Shown here: positions 7,198 to 17,148 of the stretch, piece by piece | How the letters are laid out: each line of letters begins with the position of its first letter | How positions within the stretch are numbered: the first letter of the stretch is position 1 | NCBI GenBank assembly: GCA_022841475.1 | Contig: JALHRJ010000044.1 | Coordinates: 1-36,212, forward strand | DNA length: 36,212 bases | Reading direction: 5' to 3' | Source of the DNA: Cyclobacteriaceae bacterium | GTDB lineage: Bacteria > Bacteroidota > Bacteroidia > Cytophagales > Cyclobacteriaceae | Notes under the pieces: model-generated | Seen by the model: only the letters and a program-made list of their open reading frames with translations | Database searches by the model: none | What the model was told of the DNA's origin: nothing | Translations under genes and position numbers: made by a program

Positions 7198-8583
7198 ATG
7201 GTTAAAAACCAGTTGACGCAATCACTCTGGCTGCTTCTGCTGATTATCGGTTGTTTGCTGCTGAGCTCACTCCTTCCTCCATTCTCGATGGGTTCTTTAT
7301 CCATCCGTAGGATTAACCTGCTAGCGGATATTCAGTCGGAAACAGAAATAAATCTTGTCAAAACTTCAGTCTTAGACACGCTACAGCGAGATTCTATTCA
7401 TGACACTACGACCGCAGTTATCAACGTAGCTGAGAAAGCTATTAAAAAACCTTATCCCTGCCCACCGGGTATTACCTGTCTTGAAGATTTTAGTCCGAAC
7501 AAAACTGCTACACGAAACTTTTTTCAAGCACTGCGTAAGGTTAAGAAAGAACCGGTGCGCATAGCCTTTTATGGCGATTCCTTTATAGAAGGCGATGTAC
7601 TTTGTGGTAGTTTTCGCGATACGTTGCAAGTTATTTATGGTGGTCGGGGGGTGGGATTTGTTCCTTTAGCTTCGGACGTAACGCAATATCGTGTTTCAAT
7701 ACAGCACACATACTCATCTTGGAAAACCTATTCGTTGGTTGGAAAATATAAAGACGAGATACCTCCTTTAGGCATTTCAGGGTATGCATATCTTCCTCTT
7801 AAAGAGAATGAAGTCATTTATAAACCAGGTCGAAAGCAAACTATAAAAAGGTTTGATAACATCCGGGTATTCTATCAGAACAGTGGCTTAGCTTCCATGA
7901 ATTATGTGATCAATGATACATCCGCTTTTTCATTACCCCTTACTGCATCTGATAACTTACAGGTAATTACGATTCCAGAACATTCCAGTAAATCCGTAAA
8001 ACTCCATTTCACCAACCCCGATAGCGTGATTCTCTATGGCGTCAGCTTTGAAGCTAGTCAAGGGTTATATGTTGACAACTTTGCCATGCGCGGAAATTCC
8101 GGTATGAACTTGCAGGCCTTGTCCACCAATTTGCTAAAACAATTTAATCACTATCAGGATTACAGCTTAATCTTATTACAATATGGATTAAACCTGGTTA
8201 CAGAAACAGATTCAATGGAGTATAATGCATATAAATCCAAAATGGTAACTGTTATCAAACAACTCAAAGAGATTTTTCCGAAAAGCAGTATCGTACTCAT
8301 TGGCATCAGTGACCGGGCTGCAAATATTAATGGAAAAATTCAAACCATTCCCGCCATCCTCCGGATGAGGGATAGTCAGCGCGAGATTGCACGCAAAAGC
8401 CAGATTGCCTTTTGGGATTTATATACAGCGATGGGTGGTGAAAATACGATGATCAAGTATGTAGCTGCACAACCACCCTTAGCCTCGAAAGATTACACAC
8501 ACCTTAATTTTCGTGGTGGTCAGATAATTGCCAAAAAGTTAGCGGATGCATTGCTTTATGAACGTCACCGTTATGAAAATTAA
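7198..8583 (+). CDS. SGNH-fold extracytoplasmic O-acetyltransferase/esterase (first of pair)
   Basis: This 461-residue protein has an N-terminal membrane anchor (SLWLLLLIIGCLLLSSLLPP, about residues 9-28) and a long linker. The SGNH hydrolase domain has catalytic serine Ser128 in AFYGDSFIEGD, block II glycine in RGNSGMNL, block III asparagine Asn332 in QYGLNLV, and the Asp432-Tyr-Thr-His435 pair in block V. The arrangement of an anchored SGNH enzyme next to an MBOAT gene is that of PatB/AlgJ/AlgX-type acetyltransferases, which move acetyl groups onto a cell-wall or surface glycan. The gene overlaps the next by 11 bp, so translation is likely coupled. Whether it transfers or removes acetyl groups cannot be read from the sequence, nor can the acceptor glycan be named. 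Confidence 0.8.
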   Translation: MVKNQLTQSLWLLLLIIGCLLLSSLLPPFSMGSLSIRRINLLADIQSETEINLVKTSVLDTLQRDSIHDTTTAVINVAEKAIKKPYPCPPGITCLEDFSPNKTATRNFFQALRKVKKEPVRIAFYGDSFIEGDVLCGSFRDTLQVIYGGRGVGFVPLASDVTQYRVSIQHTYSSWKTYSLVGKYKDEIPPLGISGYAYLPLKENEVIYKPGRKQTIKRFDNIRVFYQNSGLASMNYVINDTSAFSLPLTASDNLQVITIPEHSSKSVKLHFTNPDSVILYGVSFEASQGLYVDNFAMRGNSGMNLQALSTNLLKQFNHYQDYSLILLQYGLNLVTETDSMEYNAYKSKMVTVIKQLKEIFPKSSIVLIGISDRAANINGKIQTIPAILRMRDSQREIARKSQIAFWDLYTAMGGENTMIKYVAAQPPLASKDYTHLNFRGGQIIAKKLADALLYERHRYEN

Positions 8584-9811
8584 TCTTTTCTTCCTTAGTC
8601 TGCTTGCGGGTTGCATTCAGTTGGAAGCCCAAGATACAATTCGGTATGTCGTCTCACCATCCTATGACTTTATTAATAAGGAGGCCAACGAAATTCATAA
8701 CTCCGTTATGCTTGCCCCATTTTATGAAAAACTATATCAGCTTAAAAAATTAAAAAAATCGACTGTTAATATTTTACAAATTGGTGACTCACATGTTCAA
8801 GCTGATTTTATGAGTGGCACTACGCGTACTTTATTTCAGCTCGAGTTTGGCAATGCAGGGCGTGGCCTTGTATTTCCGGGCCGTGTAGGCCGCACTAATG
8901 AATCTCCCACTCTTTACTCCGCTTCCTTAGGAAATTGGGAGGCTAAGCGAATTATTTATGCAAATCAACCTTTGCCTATTGGCATTGGGGCTATGACATT
9001 GCAAACCAAAGATGCGGGGACTTCAATAAGTCTAAAAACCAAATCAAATGACTCGCTCTATTATGCCTTTAATAAAATTACTTTCCTTTATCAAAAAGAC
9101 TTTACCAGCTATAATCTTGTAGTTAAAGATTCCCTCGGTAAACACCTTGCCTATTTGGGACCTTATACCCACGAGGCTACCAATGTGTCACGCATACAAC
9201 TTGGTCAGTTAACCAATCAGATCGAATTACAAACCTTACAATCAACAGGCTCACAAAATCAATTCACACTCTATGGCCTAAATCTTGAAAATGGTAAGCC
9301 TGGCGTTCTTTTTCATGCTACCGGTGGCAACGGAGCTAAGGTAAAACATTATCTAGAGGCTAAGTACTTTTCAGAACAAACCAAGGAATTGACACCCGAT
9401 TTAATAGTCATTTCCCTGGGCACGAACGAAGCAATGGACCATCCTTATATCGATCCTAAATTCAGCGAGTACCTGGATATGTTTATTATTCAACTTAGAG
9501 AACAAAACCCATTTGCATTAATCCTGCTTAGCACACCTCTTGATTTCTATAAAAAGAAAACGAGGCGAAATCCCGGAGTGGAAGTTATACGAGATAAATT
9601 GATTGAATACGCTAATCAGCACAACCTTGCCTATTGGGATTTGTATCTGACAGGCGGTGGTAAACATTCCGCTGATGCGTGGAAGAAAAATAACCTGCTG
9701 CAACATGACGGTATTCATTATACAAAAGCCGGGTACGCGCTGCAAGGAAGTCTGTTGTTTGAAGCATTTATAAAAGGATATAATGAGTATGTTCTCTATC
9801 GATATCCATAA
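8573..9811 (+). CDS. SGNH-fold secreted O-acetyltransferase/esterase (second of pair)
   Basis: From the ATG at 8573 the product has 412 residues and begins MKINLFFLSLLAGCIQLEAQD. This is a signal peptide, or, if Cys14 is lipidated, a lipoprotein signal. An ATG at 8546 would put nine unrelated residues before it, so 8573 is preferred. SGNH motifs are complete: Ser73 in IGDSHVQAD, glycine block GGNGAKV, Asn285 in SLGTNEA, and Asp379-Gly-Ile-His382 in block V. GDSH in block I is typical of the family that accompanies MBOAT genes in Bacteroidota. It resembles its upstream neighbour in design but is not a close copy. It overlaps the previous gene by 11 bp and the MBOAT gene by 29 bp, so the three work as one operon. 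Confidence 0.8.
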   Translation: MKINLFFLSLLAGCIQLEAQDTIRYVVSPSYDFINKEANEIHNSVMLAPFYEKLYQLKKLKKSTVNILQIGDSHVQADFMSGTTRTLFQLEFGNAGRGLVFPGRVGRTNESPTLYSASLGNWEAKRIIYANQPLPIGIGAMTLQTKDAGTSISLKTKSNDSLYYAFNKITFLYQKDFTSYNLVVKDSLGKHLAYLGPYTHEATNVSRIQLGQLTNQIELQTLQSTGSQNQFTLYGLNLENGKPGVLFHATGGNGAKVKHYLEAKYFSEQTKELTPDLIVISLGTNEAMDHPYIDPKFSEYLDMFIIQLREQNPFALILLSTPLDFYKKKTRRNPGVEVIRDKLIEYANQHNLAYWDLYLTGGGKHSADAWKKNNLLQHDGIHYTKAGYALQGSLLFEAFIKGYNEYVLYRYP

Positions 9812-11276
9812 ACTCCTCAATCAATTTCGATACAATCCGGAGGAACCGCTGATTTTCAACAGTGGAATCTTTCTATTTCTCTTTTTAGGATTTCTGATCA
9901 TCTATATCTTATTAAGCAAAACTCACCGTCCAAAACTTCTTTTTGTAACACTGTTTTCGTTGTATTTCTATTACAAATCCAGTGGCCTATACTTTCTATT
10001 ACTACTAAGCACCACCCTAATTGATTTTTCACTCGCTGGTTTAATTTACAAAACACGCTCGCATTGGAAACGAAGTACTTTGTTAGCGTTGAGCCTGGTC
10101 GCTAACCTGGGCGTGCTAGGTTACTTTAAGTATACCAATTTTTTACACGATATTTTTAGTACTGCAGCCGGGATTAGTTACCAACCCTTAGATATATTTC
10201 TACCGGTTGGCGTTTCCTTCTTTACTTTTCAATCCCTCAGCTACACCATTGACATCTATCGAAACAAATTAAAACCCGTTAACCACATTTTAGATTATGC
10301 GTTCTTTGTTTCATTTTTTCCACAGCTGGTAGCCGGGCCGATTATACGAGCTGCTGATTTCTTACCGCAGTTATCAAAACCAACCCTTGTTACTTCGGAA
10401 ATGTTTGGCCGGGGTATATATTTAATCTGCACCGGGCTTTTCAAAAAAGCAATTATATCCAATTATATAAGTTTAAATTTTGTTGATCGCATTTTCGAAT
10501 CTCCTACCCTATACACGGGGCTTGAAAATCTTTTTGGCGTGTATGGATATGCTTTGCAAATTTATTGCGACTTCTCGGGCTATTCGGATATGGCTATTGG
10601 AATTGCCTTGCTACTTGGCTTTCACTTCGCGATCAATTTTGATTCTCCTTACCAATCAAAAAACATAACCGAATTCTGGAGGCGCTGGCATATGTCTTTG
10701 TCTTCCTGGTTGAAGGACTACCTATACATTTCTTTAGGTGGAAACCGGCAAGGGAAACTACGAACTTTTTTTAACTTGATGTTAACTATGTTGTTGGGTG
10801 GTCTGTGGCATGGTGCATCTTTCCGATTTATTATTTGGGGTGGATTACACGGTCTGGGACTTGCTGTTCATAAACTTTTTACCTCGATAAGGTTTAAAAA
10901 TATCAATCGAAATCCAGCTTTACAATCATGGATATCCGCCACAAGCATATTTATAACATTTCACTTTGTTTGTTTTTGCTGGATATTTTTTCGAGCCCCA
11001 ACCATGGAAGCAGTGGGTCAAATACTTTATCAGATTATTACACACTTCAACGCCCAGATTTTTTTTGAATTTGTCGTAGGTTACAAAGGTGTTCTTTTCC
11101 TCATGCTACTAGGTTATTTCCTTCATTTCTTACCGGCTTCCAGTGAAGAGAAAGCCGAAGCATGGGTTACTCAATTACCCTTAGCGGGAAAAGCTACTTT
11201 GCTGATTGCTATCATAGTGCTAGTAATCCAAACAAAATCTGCCAGCATTCAGCCCTTTATCTATTTTCAATTCTGA
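9783..11276 (+). CDS. MBOAT family membrane-bound O-acyltransferase (AlgI/PatA-like)
   Basis: This is a 497-residue polytopic inner-membrane protein with about ten or more hydrophobic spans. The first follows a short amphipathic start (FNSGIFLFLFLGFLIIYILL). MBOAT signatures are FPQLVAGPIIR, CDFSGYSDMAIG, FWRRWHMSLSSWLKDYLYI with His303, and LLGGLWHGASFRF with the invariant catalytic His343. Proteins of this type pass acetyl groups from a cytoplasmic donor across the membrane to an extracytoplasmic SGNH transferase, as in alginate (AlgI with AlgJ/AlgX) and peptidoglycan (PatA/PatB) acetylation. Here the partners are the two upstream SGNH genes, which overlap each other and this gene. No alginate or other polysaccharide biosynthesis genes are near. 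The stop lies 5 bases from the stop of the convergent T9SS protein gene. Confidence 0.92.
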   Translation: MSMFSIDIHKLLNQFRYNPEEPLIFNSGIFLFLFLGFLIIYILLSKTHRPKLLFVTLFSLYFYYKSSGLYFLLLLSTTLIDFSLAGLIYKTRSHWKRSTLLALSLVANLGVLGYFKYTNFLHDIFSTAAGISYQPLDIFLPVGVSFFTFQSLSYTIDIYRNKLKPVNHILDYAFFVSFFPQLVAGPIIRAADFLPQLSKPTLVTSEMFGRGIYLICTGLFKKAIISNYISLNFVDRIFESPTLYTGLENLFGVYGYALQIYCDFSGYSDMAIGIALLLGFHFAINFDSPYQSKNITEFWRRWHMSLSSWLKDYLYISLGGNRQGKLRTFFNLMLTMLLGGLWHGASFRFIIWGGLHGLGLAVHKLFTSIRFKNINRNPALQSWISATSIFITFHFVCFCWIFFRAPTMEAVGQILYQIITHFNAQIFFEFVVGYKGVLFLMLLGYFLHFLPASSEEKAEAWVTQLPLAGKATLLIAIIVLVIQTKSASIQPFIYFQF

Positions 11277-11281
11277 TAATT

Positions 11282-14200
11282 CTATTTGATTACCTGTACC
11301 CAGCCTTTGCACGAGGCTTCACCCTCCACTTGAATGTCATAATAATATACTCCTGATTCTACATTACCCGCATCCCAATCATCCTGATAGTTATCACTTT
11401 CAAGAACCTTTGCACCCCATCGGTTAAAAATTACTACACGGGCAGTCAATGAAGAGGAAGACAACTTCTTGCCCCCGTATAAAATAACAAATACATTATT
11501 CTCCGGAAATTCATCGGGTGTAATCACGTTGGGCACTTTCAGTTCATACACGGGCAATTGAACTGCCTCTTCATAAATACAGGATTCTTTTCTGCCCAGT
11601 AGTCTCACATTAAAAAGACCATCTTCATTAAAAACATGGGTAGTCATATCCATGTCAGACGTAGTGCCATCACCAAAGTCAAAGAAAACTTCTTCTGCAG
11701 GATCAGTCAAATTCTGAACCTGGATCGAGGGTCGTGAAAAACAATCGTATAGTTTGGCATATTCAAATTGTAAATCAATACCAGGTATCACCGTAATATT
11801 TACAGTATCTATTTTAATACAACCATTTACATCTGCAATTGTCACACGATAGCCATCGTCTTTTACTGGATTCACTAAAGGTGAGGCTTGAGTCGATGTA
11901 AAAGTTTTATCCCAATTCTGCCATTGATACGTCAGCCCCCCTGTAGCAACTAATCGTGCGCCAGCATCAAAGCACATCACCTGATCGGGTCCGGCAAAGC
12001 CTGCAGGTTTTGTAACTACCACGGTTGTAAACGTTGAATCTTTACCAACACAAGTTCCGGCATCAAGGGCAAGTAGTTTAACGAGGTATGTACCGGGCTC
12101 TTTATAGGAATGCATGATATACGTGGTATCTTGTCGCACTACCTGACCGCCATCACCAAAATTCCATTCATAAAATCTACCGCCAGTACTTTTGTTCTGA
12201 AAGACTATCGGATCAGGCAAACAAATTCTATTCAGCCCGGGCATATCTAGCTTGACAGAATTAGTTTGAATACGGGCTTTCAACGAAGACAAGTCAAACT
12301 TGAACGCAGCATTGTTACAATTTAAGCTACGGTTTTCCCTGCTCCACGAACCTGTGGTGGTTGGAAAATCATCAAACCCGCCTCCACACCCTGCGCAAAC
12401 TGCATGGTAAACAATTCCACCTTTATCGAACCGACTAGTTCCACCATCTACATGGGTAGGTGATTGATTACCTCCTAAAAAAGTAGCATATAAAAGTTCA
12501 GTTGCATCATCCGTTAAAACAATGAAATAAAAATCAGAACCGGCTGTAGATTTCTGGTAAGCATCGTCTGTTACGGGCATGCCCAGCGTGTTACTATTCC
12601 AAAAACCGCGGGAGCTATTGATGGCACCGCCCCAACCACTCATATAAATATTGTTACAATCATTTACCAAAAAAGCAGTTGGAGAAATATCGGGGATACC
12701 CCTACCGGCTCCAAATACTGTCGAAAAAATTATGTCGGTAAGTGTTGCATTAAACTTTTGAATAAACTGGCCGCTGTTGTTATTTGTATACACTCCGGCC
12801 GTTACGGGAAAACTGCCTTCGGTTTGACCATAGGCATATATATTATCATTGTTATCCACATCAATAAAGTAAACCTGATTAAAGGCAGGTGTACCTGTAA
12901 AGGTAGAAGCAAGTAGGGCTGATCCATCAGCTTTAATCTTGGCAATCCATCCGTCTACAGATCCCCCATGGATTGCCTGATAAACACCGGACGTTGTTGG
13001 AAAATCAACACTGGCACTTCCACCCGCAACCAAAATATCCCCTTCAGTATTTATTTTTATAGTATGCGAGGCATCGGGCGAACTACCTCCTAAAAATGTA
13101 CCCCAGAGAATCTGTGTGAGATCTGCATTGAGATGCAGAACGAGTGCATCTGTTCCTCCTGCGTTAAAGCTTAGATCAAAGCCATTCACTATCGGGAAAT
13201 CAGCTGAAGATGTTACGGAACTAATGTAGATATTTCCTATAGCATCGGTGATAATATCGCCTCGTAATTCATCACCATAGTTAGCAACCAACGGACTTGA
13301 TTGAGAATTTAATCCATCATTTTCAGAACCTCCTAAATACGTGCTGGAAATTAATTGGCTGCCATCCATTTTGATTCTTGCTACAAATAAATCAGAGCCA
13401 TTGAAATACGGAATCACATTTGATTCAACAGTACCTCCATTAAATGTTTTATCTATGACCCCCGCGGTTGTAGGGAAATTTGTCGAACTGGTTGTTCCTA
13501 ATACCAACAATTCTTTTTGCGAATTCATCACCAAACTGTGGGGTGATTCATTATTGCTACCTCCCAGGTACGATGCGTATAACAACTTTTGCCCGGCAGA
13601 ATCATACTTCAAAATAGCAACATCATAAGCGCCACCATAACTGAGTTGAAACGCGCCTGTTGTGGCCGGAAAAAATCCATTCATATGATGATTTGTTACA
13701 CCCGATGAATATAAGGTTCCGCCCTCACCAGGCGTAGCAGTGCTTCCCCAATTATCAGCCGTTGAACCCGAATAGGTTGAAAAGATCAGGAGCGGATCAA
13801 TCACTAAGGGATAACATGCATCATAAGCTTCAGGAAAGTGAAAACTTACCGCGTTGTCCTGTAACACGTAATTGCACTTCACATATATTTTTTCACCATT
13901 AATAAGCTGGTAAGCCACTGGTTTCTTCTCATAGAAGATAAACTTTGAGGCAGTAACTACCAGATCACCCTTTTCCATTTTAATTTCATCCGCCCCAGCG
14001 TATTTAAATTTAATCTGGGTTGGATCTGCGCCAGCTACCAGGTTAAAGTCATATTTTATGTTACTACCCTGCGAATAAACTTTTAAATCAATGCCTTTAT
14101 AGTAATCAGCATAGAGTACACCTTCATAAGCTGCAACCTTCGAACTCCACAAAGATGGATCCGATCCAACAAAATAATTGTAGTACTCTGGTAGCTTATT

Positions 14201-14539
14201 GATAGGTAGCGGAACCGATGACTTATTTGAACCAACAAATGAAACCCTGATCCTGTGTGCCTGAATTTTTAAATCTGTATCCAGCGAGATTTCATTTTCA
14301 GAATAATGACCATGTTCATGAAGTTCATCAAGCTTCTGCTGGTCGATAAATGCATAAGCAAATCCGCCAGACAATAACTGCATGTTGCCACCGGGAATTC
14401 TGGCAGTGAATTGAATTTCTTCCGGCCACTGGCATTTATTTTCAATAAATTTTATGGATGGAGGTCCTGCCCAGACAACAATGCCGATACTTAAAAACAA
14501 AATAGTTAAAATGCTTCTGGCTGCTTTCCTCACACGCAT
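11282..14539 (-). CDS. T9SS type B secreted SBBP-repeat/PKD protein
   Basis: This is a 1085-residue exported protein. A signal peptide ends near VVWAGP. A domain of the DUF7948 type follows (IKFIENKCQWPEEIQFTARI...) to about residue 250. SBBP-type beta-propeller repeats run to about residue 770, recurring as YLGG(S/N)...GTTSSTNFPTT or GGSASVDFPTT. Two PKD modules carry WNFGDGG and FFDFGDGTTS. The last roughly 80 residues (VPNVITPDEFPENNVF ... VVIFNRWGAKV ... WDAGNVESGVYYYDI) are a gliding-motility type C-terminal domain (T9SS type B sorting, TIGR04131-like). The protein should be exported by Sec, moved over the outer membrane by the type IX system and displayed on or released from the surface; its ligand is unknown. 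It lies 8 bp after the FtsX-like permease gene on the same strand, so read-through is possible although a functional link is not evident. Confidence 0.88.
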   Translation of the reverse strand: MRVRKAARSILTILFLSIGIVVWAGPPSIKFIENKCQWPEEIQFTARIPGGNMQLLSGGFAYAFIDQQKLDELHEHGHYSENEISLDTDLKIQAHRIRVSFVGSNKSSVPLPINKLPEYYNYFVGSDPSLWSSKVAAYEGVLYADYYKGIDLKVYSQGSNIKYDFNLVAGADPTQIKFKYAGADEIKMEKGDLVVTASKFIFYEKKPVAYQLINGEKIYVKCNYVLQDNAVSFHFPEAYDACYPLVIDPLLIFSTYSGSTADNWGSTATPGEGGTLYSSGVTNHHMNGFFPATTGAFQLSYGGAYDVAILKYDSAGQKLLYASYLGGSNNESPHSLVMNSQKELLVLGTTSSTNFPTTAGVIDKTFNGGTVESNVIPYFNGSDLFVARIKMDGSQLISSTYLGGSENDGLNSQSSPLVANYGDELRGDIITDAIGNIYISSVTSSADFPIVNGFDLSFNAGGTDALVLHLNADLTQILWGTFLGGSSPDASHTIKINTEGDILVAGGSASVDFPTTSGVYQAIHGGSVDGWIAKIKADGSALLASTFTGTPAFNQVYFIDVDNNDNIYAYGQTEGSFPVTAGVYTNNNSGQFIQKFNATLTDIIFSTVFGAGRGIPDISPTAFLVNDCNNIYMSGWGGAINSSRGFWNSNTLGMPVTDDAYQKSTAGSDFYFIVLTDDATELLYATFLGGNQSPTHVDGGTSRFDKGGIVYHAVCAGCGGGFDDFPTTTGSWSRENRSLNCNNAAFKFDLSSLKARIQTNSVKLDMPGLNRICLPDPIVFQNKSTGGRFYEWNFGDGGQVVRQDTTYIMHSYKEPGTYLVKLLALDAGTCVGKDSTFTTVVVTKPAGFAGPDQVMCFDAGARLVATGGLTYQWQNWDKTFTSTQASPLVNPVKDDGYRVTIADVNGCIKIDTVNITVIPGIDLQFEYAKLYDCFSRPSIQVQNLTDPAEEVFFDFGDGTTSDMDMTTHVFNEDGLFNVRLLGRKESCIYEEAVQLPVYELKVPNVITPDEFPENNVFVILYGGKKLSSSSLTARVVIFNRWGAKVLESDNYQDDWDAGNVESGVYYYDIQVEGEASCKGWVQVIK

Positions 14540-14547
14540 ATGCTAAG

Positions 14548-17148
14548 TTAACCTTCCTTACGCAATACTTGCAAGGGAGGCGTTGAGATGACTTCGCGCG
14601 AATTCCACCAGCCTATTAAAACGGTAAGCAATATAACACCAATAGAAATTATTGCTAATTCAAGCACATTCACCGAAAACTGAACTTCGAAGAAAAATTT
14701 GGTTAACAACCAGCCTCCACCAAACGATAGCACCATTCCTGTAAGGGCTGAAAAAATGCCCACATATCCATACTCGATTAATGTAATTTTCATGATCTGT
14801 CCAGTGCGTGCACCAATGGTTCTTAGCAACACATTCTCTTTAATCCGCGCAAACTTGCTGTTCATAACAGCACCCGCCAACACTACCAAACCTGTTACAA
14901 TACTAAACAAAGCAAGAAAACGAACCACCAATCCAACTTTACTAAAGAGTTCGTCCACTGTGCTCAGGATTAAGCGCAAGTCAATCAATGAAACATTGGG
15001 AAATCCAAAAACAAGTTCTTGCTGAAATTGTACAACTTCTTGCGGGTTATCTACCCGGGTGGAAGCAACCCAGATCTGGGGTGCATTTTCCAATACCCCA
15101 GCCGGAAATACAAAAATGAAGTTAGGCGGATCGTTTGGCCAATCTACTTTTCGAATGCCTGCGATAAATGTTTTTATAGGCACTCCCTGAACATCAAATA
15201 CGAGAGAATCTCCAACACCCACATGCAACGTTTCGTGCATGCCTTCTGAAATAGTAACCCACACCGAATCTTTGGTATTCTTTTTCATCGTATGAATCTC
15301 ACCTTTAATCAACTCTTCAGAAGCATGTAAACTATCCCGATACGTTACCCGGTATTCGCGGGTCATGGCCCAATTAGGAATTCTCAATGAGTCCTTGCGA
15401 TCTAAAGCCTTATTGACAGAGTCTCGCTTTTTTAGTTCTTCAATTGACTGGCCCCTGATTTCGCTTAACCGGCACGTAACAATCGGCACCACCTGGTTCA
15501 CAGGAAGATTATGTTTCTTGATCAAGTTGACAACATCATCTTTTTGTGAGGATTGAATATCAAACAAAATAGTATTCGATTGATTTTCATTTCCTTTAAA
15601 CTCTACCTGGTTGAGCAAACTGCTTTGAATAATGTTAAGGGTTGCAATGATAAAAGCTCCGAGCCCAATCGTGACCAGCAATACTTGCGTCTGGTTGTTG
15701 GGCCGGAATAAATTAGATAATGCATGCCGGAAAATAAAAGTACTATTCTTGGGAAAATACTTTCGAACCAGAAACAATAAACCAATCGCAACCAACATTA
15801 AACTTCCCAACGCCAGCGCCAGCCCTATTGAGAATAGCCCACCGGCCATAAAACTTTGGGTTTGATACGAGGCTGCTAACACCGGAAATAAAATAATCAG
15901 AACTATGGCTACCCATTTTGTTTTGGAGAAGGTACGCGAAGGTGTAAAGTCAGCGCGCAACACCGAGAGCGGTGGAACAAACCGCACCGCTACCAACGGT
16001 AAAATTGAAAACAGTATAGATACTACTGTTCCCACGAGGATGCCTTCCGCGAAAGCGCGCCAGGAAATACCAAATTGAATTTCAACTGGAAAATAATCTC
16101 CAAACGCAAGGGGTAGTAATTGCTGAATACCAACCCCCACCAAAGCTCCAATCAGGCTACCTATTAATCCTAAAACAAAAATCTGAATAAAATAGATATT
16201 GAACGCCTGCCAACCGGAAGATCCAACACATCGCAGCACGGCAACTTCATCGCGCTTTTCACGCGCATAAATATGAACGGAACTTGCCACCCCAATGCAA
16301 CCCAATATCAATGCAACAAATGCAAGCAACGAAAAGAAACGGTATACAGAACGAAACCCATCGCCCAAATCATCCTTTCGTTCTTCGATGGTATCATACG
16401 AGTAGCCGAGTTTTTCATTCAAAGGTTTTATCGTGTTTATTACTATCTCCGTATCTTCATCGGAAACCGTCTTAATAAAAAGATTATAATTAATCCGGCT
16501 TCCAAATTGAACCAAGCCTGTAGAATCGAGTGCCGACATTGAAATATAAACCGCTGGAGCAAGCGTTGCCGTAAGCGCGCCCCCTCCGGGAAATTTTTCA
16601 ACAACCCCAGCTACTTTAAGATTCCGGGTTCCAATTTTGATTGTGTCTTCAGAACTTACCTGATACTGCCTCGCAAGCGATTCATCGAGCATAGCATACT
16701 CCCCTGTTTTCACTAATTCGTATGCGTTTGATGGTTGAGTGATTAATTCTCCATAGAATGGAAAATCACCTTCCAATGCGGTAAGTTTTATCAATCGACT
16801 TTGCCGGGTATTCATAAACATCACCATCGAGGCCATATCAGCATCATTGGCGAATTCACGTTTGGCCGTGTCCAGATTCTTTACATATTCCTTATCAAAA
16901 GGTTTGTTACTTTTTATTACCAGGTCCGCACCCAACAACTCTTTTGCGTTTCTATCCAACTCATCCTGCATGGCATAATTGAGTGAACCAATCGCCACTA
17001 CGGCTGCAATACCGGTGATCAAAGAGGCAACGAATAGAAAGAGTCGGGAAAAATTATGACGACCATCGCGCCACGCCATGGCCCACACCCATCGATCGCG
17101 AAAAATAGAACGAACCGCGCGCTTAATTTTTATGCTATAATCGATCAT
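14548..17148 (-). CDS. YbbP-like FtsX-family ABC transporter permease
   Basis: This 866-residue inner-membrane protein has an N-terminal span (about 32-55, FVASLITGIAAVVAIG), a MacB-type periplasmic domain, three spans around 270-385 (FFSLLAFVALILGCIG and two more), further spans near 410-460 and 490-510, a second periplasmic domain (about 510-740) and three final spans (LALFSIVTGLVVLAGAV onward). A doubled FtsX core of roughly 800-870 residues is the architecture of E. coli YbbP. The start codon overlaps the stop of the ATPase gene by 4 bases (ATGA), so the pair forms one transporter. The divergent tesA-like gene completes the locus. The likely role is mechanotransmission or extraction of lipid-like compounds from the inner membrane, rather than classical import, inferred from the MacB/YbbAP family. 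Confidence 0.87.
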   Translation of the reverse strand: MIDYSIKIKRAVRSIFRDRWVWAMAWRDGRHNFSRLFLFVASLITGIAAVVAIGSLNYAMQDELDRNAKELLGADLVIKSNKPFDKEYVKNLDTAKREFANDADMASMVMFMNTRQSRLIKLTALEGDFPFYGELITQPSNAYELVKTGEYAMLDESLARQYQVSSEDTIKIGTRNLKVAGVVEKFPGGGALTATLAPAVYISMSALDSTGLVQFGSRINYNLFIKTVSDEDTEIVINTIKPLNEKLGYSYDTIEERKDDLGDGFRSVYRFFSLLAFVALILGCIGVASSVHIYAREKRDEVAVLRCVGSSGWQAFNIYFIQIFVLGLIGSLIGALVGVGIQQLLPLAFGDYFPVEIQFGISWRAFAEGILVGTVVSILFSILPLVAVRFVPPLSVLRADFTPSRTFSKTKWVAIVLIILFPVLAASYQTQSFMAGGLFSIGLALALGSLMLVAIGLLFLVRKYFPKNSTFIFRHALSNLFRPNNQTQVLLVTIGLGAFIIATLNIIQSSLLNQVEFKGNENQSNTILFDIQSSQKDDVVNLIKKHNLPVNQVVPIVTCRLSEIRGQSIEELKKRDSVNKALDRKDSLRIPNWAMTREYRVTYRDSLHASEELIKGEIHTMKKNTKDSVWVTISEGMHETLHVGVGDSLVFDVQGVPIKTFIAGIRKVDWPNDPPNFIFVFPAGVLENAPQIWVASTRVDNPQEVVQFQQELVFGFPNVSLIDLRLILSTVDELFSKVGLVVRFLALFSIVTGLVVLAGAVMNSKFARIKENVLLRTIGARTGQIMKITLIEYGYVGIFSALTGMVLSFGGGWLLTKFFFEVQFSVNVLELAIISIGVILLTVLIGWWNSREVISTPPLQVLRKEG

